Part shown: positions 62,142-64,000 of the stretch, piece by piece
Numbering within the stretch: the first letter of the stretch is position 1
How the letters are laid out: the number at the start of each line of letters is the position of its first letter
DNA from: Paralvinella palmiformis
Lineage: Eukaryota > Annelida > Polychaeta > Terebellida > Alvinellidae
Direction of reading: 5' to 3'
Length of the DNA: 64,000 bases
NCBI GenBank assembly: GCA_025642065.1
Contig: JAODUP010000143.1
Span: 650,001-714,000 of the forward strand
The notes under the pieces: model-generated
Told to the model about the DNA's origin: nothing
The model's input: the letters and a program-made list of their open reading frames with translations, nothing else
Database searches by the model: none
Translations under genes and position numbers: made by a program

Positions 62142-63539
62142 TTTTTCATAAGTTTATGTACAATGCTTTTGAACAGGCTTTAAGTATGAAAAGAGTGCTT
62201 TATAAGTTTGGTATAATAATAATAATAATGTACCTAAATGCAGAAATGTGGAAATATATCCAGAAATAGTTGCATACACTATGGGACACTGATTTTCCAT
62301 TTCAAGAAAGGACTAATTATGTCTCACTATCAGTTCAATATTCCATTTAAAAATAGGCAAATTCTTTTAAACACCTTTCACAAGAAGGCAAAGTGTACTA
62401 ACTATGCTGCCAGTTAGGCCATAGGAATGCTGTCTGTAATGAGTCAAATTTGTTTTTGGAAGTTGAAACTTTTTATTTCTGGTGTATGCTCTAATTATAT
62501 AACAGTTATGTTTATTACAAGCCTGAGAATGTTTTATGGATTCGTGGATTTCTGAGTTTTTTTTATGAAAATTATATTTTCAGAGTTTTTTTTAGCATTA
62601 TACATTCTCAGTATTAAAAGCATACACCAAGTACATTTTTAAGATAAACAAACAGTGACCAAGAAACATTTGATATCAGTGCCTAGCAGCCTACTTGTAT
62701 AATATGTTCCAGATTATCCCACCAATTGATAGGATTACCTTAGTACCAATGACCTATAAAAACTTGTGTTGTGGTGACATTAAACACTGAAAACATGTGT
62801 TTTCTTGTTATCATGAAAGTTCCATTTGAAAAAGCAAGTTCCATTTCAAAACACTGATTCCATGATAATCAGTATCCCGACACACATGTAATGCGAATTC
62901 TTATGAAATTTAGTTCACAAAGTTCACTAACTTTGTTCTACTATTTTGAAACATTCAAAATATATTTATAAATCATAAAATATTAATCAGTCTGTGGAAT
63001 GTTATTCCATTTATGTCATATTACATTGTACGTTGTCCATGGTATCAAATACAACAAATAATCAGCCAGTGAACTTCAGGTATCCAGAGTTTGTTCAATG
63101 TGATTTAAACCTGTTGATGAAGGTGAACATTTCTTGAAGTTTATGGACCAGCGAATGTATTTATCACATAATAACGTGTTATGGTATAGTCATGAATGTA
63201 CTAATCTTCCATTGTATACAGTATCACTGGCAGTCTTTATCTTACCTGGCTCATCTTACCCCTACTGATGATCTTCCTGAACCTTTCCATCTAATGATGA
63301 TCTATCCAGGTCTTTTATACAGACAAGTTGAAAGGTTTGCCTGGTTTGTTTTAGGTAAAACGTTTCAAAATAAAAGAATTGTTTCTTCAAATGATGTCTA
63401 TGACTATAATAACATGTGACCTACGCTGGAATGATTTCAGACTGAAGGTGAAACAGCTTCATCTCAATGATTTGTCTGATGTACCTGATGACAACATCTG
63501 GCATATCGGTGTGGTTATCTCCAGCCTGCTCATCAACAG
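34004..63539 (+). CDS. FANCA: Fanconi anaemia group A protein (5' and 3' incomplete)
   Basis: FANCA is a large helical-repeat (HEAT-like) scaffold of the nuclear Fanconi core complex, which promotes FANCD2/FANCI monoubiquitination in interstrand-crosslink repair. Thirty-three exons join in consistent phase for about 1160 codons, collinear with human FANCA (1455 residues, from memory) from near residue 28 to about 1290. Landmarks are listed in the three block entries. The start is uncertain: the first recognised exon may begin at the acceptor at 34022, or the ATG at 34004 may be the true start. The C-terminus, roughly 170 residues, lies past the right edge. All donors are GT and acceptors AG. 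One junction (exons 27/28) is ambiguous. Introns hold SINEs, MITEs and LINE pieces. Confidence 0.93.
34023..42455 (+). CDS. FANCA: FANCA N-terminal block, exons 1-10
   Basis: Exons: 34023-34132, 34327-34396, 36011-36156, 38531-38623, 40291-40364, 40737-40843, 41087-41169, 41606-41639, 41985-42137, 42379-42455. The block covers the N-terminal helical region. Clear anchors to human FANCA are LLLSEEQR (human VLLTVEQR), [16 protein letters not shown] (human LEAVWHLHVQGIVSLQ) and [12 protein letters not shown] (human ASDAVQMQREWS). The human N-terminal basic stretch used for nuclear import and FANCG binding is not seen; its exon is missing here or has diverged. Confidence 0.88.
34231..34265. repeat. 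(TA)n microsatellite in FANCA intron 1
   Basis: A pure TA tract between the first two recognised FANCA exons. It produces Ile-Tyr-rich spurious frames. Confidence 0.9.
34651..35018 (-). mobile_element. LINE reverse-transcriptase C-terminal fragment (open frame)
   Basis: The minus strand is open for about 122 codons from [20 protein letters not shown] through [41 protein letters not shown] and [17 protein letters not shown] to GLCPRRGEG and a TGA at 34651-34653. This is the characteristic C-terminal tail of endonuclease-reverse transcriptase LINEs of invertebrates. There is no start codon, so it is a 5'-truncated insertion, antisense in a FANCA intron. No frame break suggests it is young. Confidence 0.8.
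35163..35202. repeat. (TA)n microsatellite
   Basis: A pure TA tract in the FANCA intron next to the LINE fragment. Confidence 0.9.
37523..37850. mobile_element. hAT-type MITE with 8-bp target duplication
   Basis: The 328-bp element begins CAGGGTTGGAAAATCC and ends, in reverse complement, CAGGGTTAGCATTGATTT. It is flanked on both sides by the perfect 8-bp direct repeat GTTCTAAT (37515-37522 and 37851-37858). The 8-bp duplication with CAGGG-type ends is the signature of the hAT superfamily. The interior is A/T-rich with many ATTGATTTAATC-like palindromes and no coding capacity. It lies in the FANCA intron between exons 3 and 4. Confidence 0.85.
38808..38895. repeat. Two (TA)n microsatellite tracts
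   Basis: TA tracts at about 38808-38842 and 38868-38895 are separated by a short unique spacer. Confidence 0.9.
41250..41335. repeat. Iterated phrase CATTTGTCC/CATTTATCC
   Basis: Phrases GGTGGGCATTTATCCAA, GAGCGTTTGTCCGGTG, GCACATTTGTCTGGTG and GGGCATTTGTCCATG follow one another closely. This is a short array in the FANCA intron between exons 7 and 8, directly beside the hairpin MITE at 41340. Confidence 0.55.
41340..41486. mobile_element. Hairpin MITE flanked by TA
   Basis: The 147-bp near-palindrome starts TGTTACAGTTAATC and ends GATTAACTGTAACA, with TA on both sides. Inner arms repeat the inverted phrases AATCAGGTAATATG, TATTACCTGAAATTT and TTCAGGTAATATAC. The structure and TA flanks fit a Tc1/mariner-type MITE. 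A (TA)n tract follows directly, so the flanking TA on the right is not a safe target duplication. Confidence 0.65.
42655..42750 (+). repeat. SINE family A, partial (copy 4)
   Basis: Body only: TGAAGGGTGTTTCATCTATG, GGAGGTCGCTCAGCCCATTT, ACCATGTGCACAAAAGTGGC. The tRNA-like head is absent. It lies in the FANCA intron between exons 10 and 11. Confidence 0.65.
43895..44050 (-). repeat. SINE family A (copy 5)
   Basis: A minus-strand copy with a degenerate head (GTTGGCCACAGATACATAGC, TTGGATTCAAACC), body (GGTTGTTTCATCTTTCACTT, GGTCACCTGGCCCATTT) and tail. It lies in the FANCA intron between exons 10 and 11. Confidence 0.6.
44200..44219. repeat. (GT)n microsatellite
   Basis: A short GT tract about 200 bases before FANCA exon 11. 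Confidence 0.85.
44426..52034 (+). CDS. FANCA: FANCA middle block, exons 11-21
   Basis: Exons: 44426-44567, 44672-44805, 45461-45571, 45841-45936, 46567-46623, 47022-47110, 47890-47950, 49024-49150, 49575-49694, 51344-51480, 51873-52034. This is the best-conserved part. It has [13 protein letters not shown] (human VLETQEVHWQRVL), [13 protein letters not shown] (human FLVVRQAALEGPS), [13 protein letters not shown] (human LSELVPFESPRYL), [18 protein letters not shown] (human SLLTDYISLAKTRLADLK) and [18 protein letters not shown] (human FRRPYYVSHFLPALLTPR). Exon 19 carries an acidic Asp/Glu cluster. Confidence 0.93.
44932..45245 (+). repeat. SINE family A, long-tailed form (copy 6)
   Basis: B-box-like TGTTCGAACCTCGGCATGGG, the standard body (GGAGGTCGCTCGGCCCATTT), then GGTGACTCCCTAGGGAATGA, ATGGGTGTTAGTCAAATTAG and a tail with CTCCTTACACCAACACACAG. 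The order matches the minus-strand copy at 8541-8873. The A-box end of the head is missing. Confidence 0.65.
45265..45345 (+). repeat. SINE family A, partial (copy 7)
   Basis: A degenerate body piece (TTGTTCGGGCCATTTAGCCT, GGCCGTAAAATATTAATC) directly follows the long-tailed copy, suggesting that one SINE inserted into or next to another. Confidence 0.5.
46766..46950 (+). repeat. SINE family A, complete short form (copy 8)
   Basis: The head is GGGGCACCTCCGTGGTAGCG with the A-box region TGGTAGCGCAGTTGG and B-box GAGTTCAATCTC. The body is TGAAGGGTGTTTCATCTTTC and GGAGGTTACCCGGCCCATTT, and the tail GCCATAAAACATCAAACGTC. It is the best reference copy in the window, lying between FANCA exons 15 and 16. 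Confidence 0.75.
47345..47600. repeat. Palindrome cluster built on TTCATGAAC
   Basis: About a dozen GTTCATGAA/TTCATGAAC sites and half-sites occur in 250 bases. The stretch consists of two related units of about 118 bases: the order TTGAAA, GTTCAT, TTTCATGA, TTTCATGTTCAA, AACCATTCATGAACTGTTCA occurs at about 47350-47430 and again at 47470-47545. It lies in the FANCA intron between exons 16 and 17. A satellite or MITE origin is possible. Confidence 0.6.
50765..51150 (-). repeat. tRNA-derived SINE, family C
   Basis: On the minus strand the head reads AGTGGCCTAGCGGTTAAGCA (A-box) and CACAGGTTCAACAGTTGAAC (B-box). A body with ACGTTAAAGATCCCC, GGCAGTGACCACC and GGTGGGGGAGGAGC follows. It differs from families A and B. 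It lies in the FANCA intron between exons 19 and 20. Confidence 0.65.
51693..51740. repeat. Imperfect (GT)n microsatellite
   Basis: A GT-rich tract with interruptions upstream of FANCA exon 21. Confidence 0.8.
53012..63539 (+). CDS. FANCA: FANCA C-terminal block, exons 22-33 (runs off the window)
   Basis: Exons: 53012-53193, 54787-54892, 57365-57526, 58233-58306, 58762-58899, about 59579-59623, about 60007-60141, 60257-60368, 60833-60892, 61470-61553, 63222-63334, 63441-63539. Anchors are [11 protein letters not shown] (human YQDWLHLELEI), [16 protein letters not shown] (human HFLPESSASGGCDGDL), [14 protein letters not shown] (human TPSQEHFLFEIFRR) and LECTAHLLQ (human DITAHFFRG). The exon beginning near 59579 could instead begin at 59536 if the next begins at 60005; the chosen pair gives the better match. 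The last exon ends in a donor at 63540. Confidence 0.85.
53466..53500. repeat. (GT)n microsatellite
   Basis: A pure GT tract in the FANCA intron after exon 22. Confidence 0.9.
53793..53904. repeat. Minisatellite of ACAGACAGGTA(CAC/TTA) units
   Basis: Repeated AACAGACAGGTACAC, AGGTACAC and AGACAGGTATTAAC units alternate over about 110 bases and end in a degenerate AACAGATCGGTATAAG. It lies in a FANCA intron. Confidence 0.85.
55214..56331. mobile_element. Tigger/pogo-like TIR element, non-autonomous
   Basis: The 1118-bp element is flanked by TA on both sides (55212-55213, 56332-56333). The left end is CAGTCAAACATGCTCAAAAT. The right end in reverse complement is CAGTCAAATCTACTCGAAAT. Both are followed by ATGCCA. 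Inside each end, short phrases such as GCCACCTG, AAGTGG and TTCCACCT are repeated. CAGT-type ends with TA duplication fit pogo/Tigger elements. No transposase was found in the interior. It lies in the FANCA intron between exons 23 and 24. Confidence 0.7.
56757..56995 (+). repeat. tRNA-like SINE (family B-related)
   Basis: The A-box region is CAGTGGTTAGAGTAATGTGC and the B-box TTGGTTTGAATCCAG. The body is GTCTCTGTGGGATTTGTGAC and CTCCTTGGCCCTATGTCACA. The end is CTGCCATGAATTATTGCC. It lies upstream of FANCA exon 24. Confidence 0.6.
57240..57340. repeat. AATTCAAATTTTCC-rich iterated stretch
   Basis: The phrases TTCCAATTCAAAATTTT, TTCCAATTCAAATTTTCC, AATTCAAATTTTGG and AATTGGAATTGACC follow each other. 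This is a palindrome-rich, low-complexity array directly before FANCA exon 24. Confidence 0.5.
61995..62131. repeat. Dispersed repeat with internal (TA)n, copy 2
   Basis: Nearly identical to 13317-13434 outside the TA core: TTTCTTTTTCTTAGTCAGTT, TA tract, CCCAATTTAGCTTTATACAT, ATTGTTATGAAATAATCGTA. It lies in the FANCA intron between exons 31 and 32 and is followed by a second TA tract and a T run. Confidence 0.75.
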
Positions 63540-64000
63540 GTAAATAAAATACCCATAATTTGTTTTAATTTTAATTATTTTTAGGCCCTTTCTGTTGTTT
63601 ATTGGGGAGTATTTCCCATTTTGGAGTTGGTAATTAATTCCAGTGCTTTATCCATGAATAAAAGTCTTCAGCCTGATCAGCTCACTTCCCTATGGCGTAG
63701 ATTCTTGGATGGATGCCCCCCCCCCAGGTTGGACCAGTTCTGAGGCTAACCGATGCAATTTCTTTTGGTTTTGTGCCCATAAAATGAATTCTGCTTTCCT
63801 GGCCTTATTACTGATAACGTGTCTGTTATAAAGGGCCATATTTTACAGTTCTAAAGTGTTGTAAATGATGCATTGTAATTAAATTTAATTCAGGTGAAAT
63901 AATATAGATTTTATTGAGATCCGAGGTGGTAGACACCTCTGTGTTATGGCGATCTGTTTATTCAACAAGATTGCTAAATATTTGTGTAATCTGATTACTT

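Overview
The window is animal nuclear DNA. It is AT-rich, with small exons bounded by GT/AG splice sites, long introns, very many (TA)n and other microsatellites, tRNA-derived SINEs, LINE pieces, a Ty3/gypsy-type retroelement and several DNA transposons with terminal inverted repeats (TIRs). The gene complement and repeat style suggest an invertebrate, probably a lophotrochozoan and possibly a mollusc. That placement is inference: no marker gene fixes the taxon.

Three host genes can be read. (1) 672-4488 (+): the large terminal exon of an NWD2-like NACHT/WD-repeat protein. It is strikingly GC-rich for the region and ends in a CaaX-type tetrapeptide. (2) 6794-18764 (-): a complete nine-exon gene for mitochondrial F1-ATPase assembly factor 1 (ATPAF1), 312 codons. 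(3) about 34004-63539 (+): 33 exons of the Fanconi anaemia core-complex protein FANCA. The reading phase is consistent through the whole chain, and the gene runs off the right edge with roughly the last 170 residues missing. ATPAF1 and FANCA are divergently oriented across about 15 kb of repeat-rich DNA. No functional operon or pathway joins the three genes.

Layout: 1-671 intron of the NWD2-like gene; 672-4488 its last exon; 4489-6793 3' UTR and AT-rich spacer; 6794-18764 ATPAF1, with a 40-bp x 8 minisatellite, a decayed pogo/Tigger-like element, SINEs and LINE fragments in its introns; 18765-34003 intergenic, holding SINEs, a pogo-like relic, a LINE 3' relic, a duplicated block with an iterated-motif TIR element, a duplicated TATA-containing block, and a broken Ty3/gypsy retroelement on the minus strand; 34004-63539 FANCA, whose introns carry a LINE reverse-transcriptase fragment, a hAT-type MITE with a perfect 8-bp target duplication, a hairpin MITE, several SINEs, a TTCATGAAC-rich palindromic cluster and a Tigger-like TIR element.

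No CRISPR array, bacterial operon, rRNA gene or functional tRNA gene was seen. The most unusual material is non-genic: DNA transposons whose termini are built from iterated short phrases, a dispersed repeat lying against an ATPAF1 splice donor, and an in-frame RNase H-integrase junction in the retroelement.
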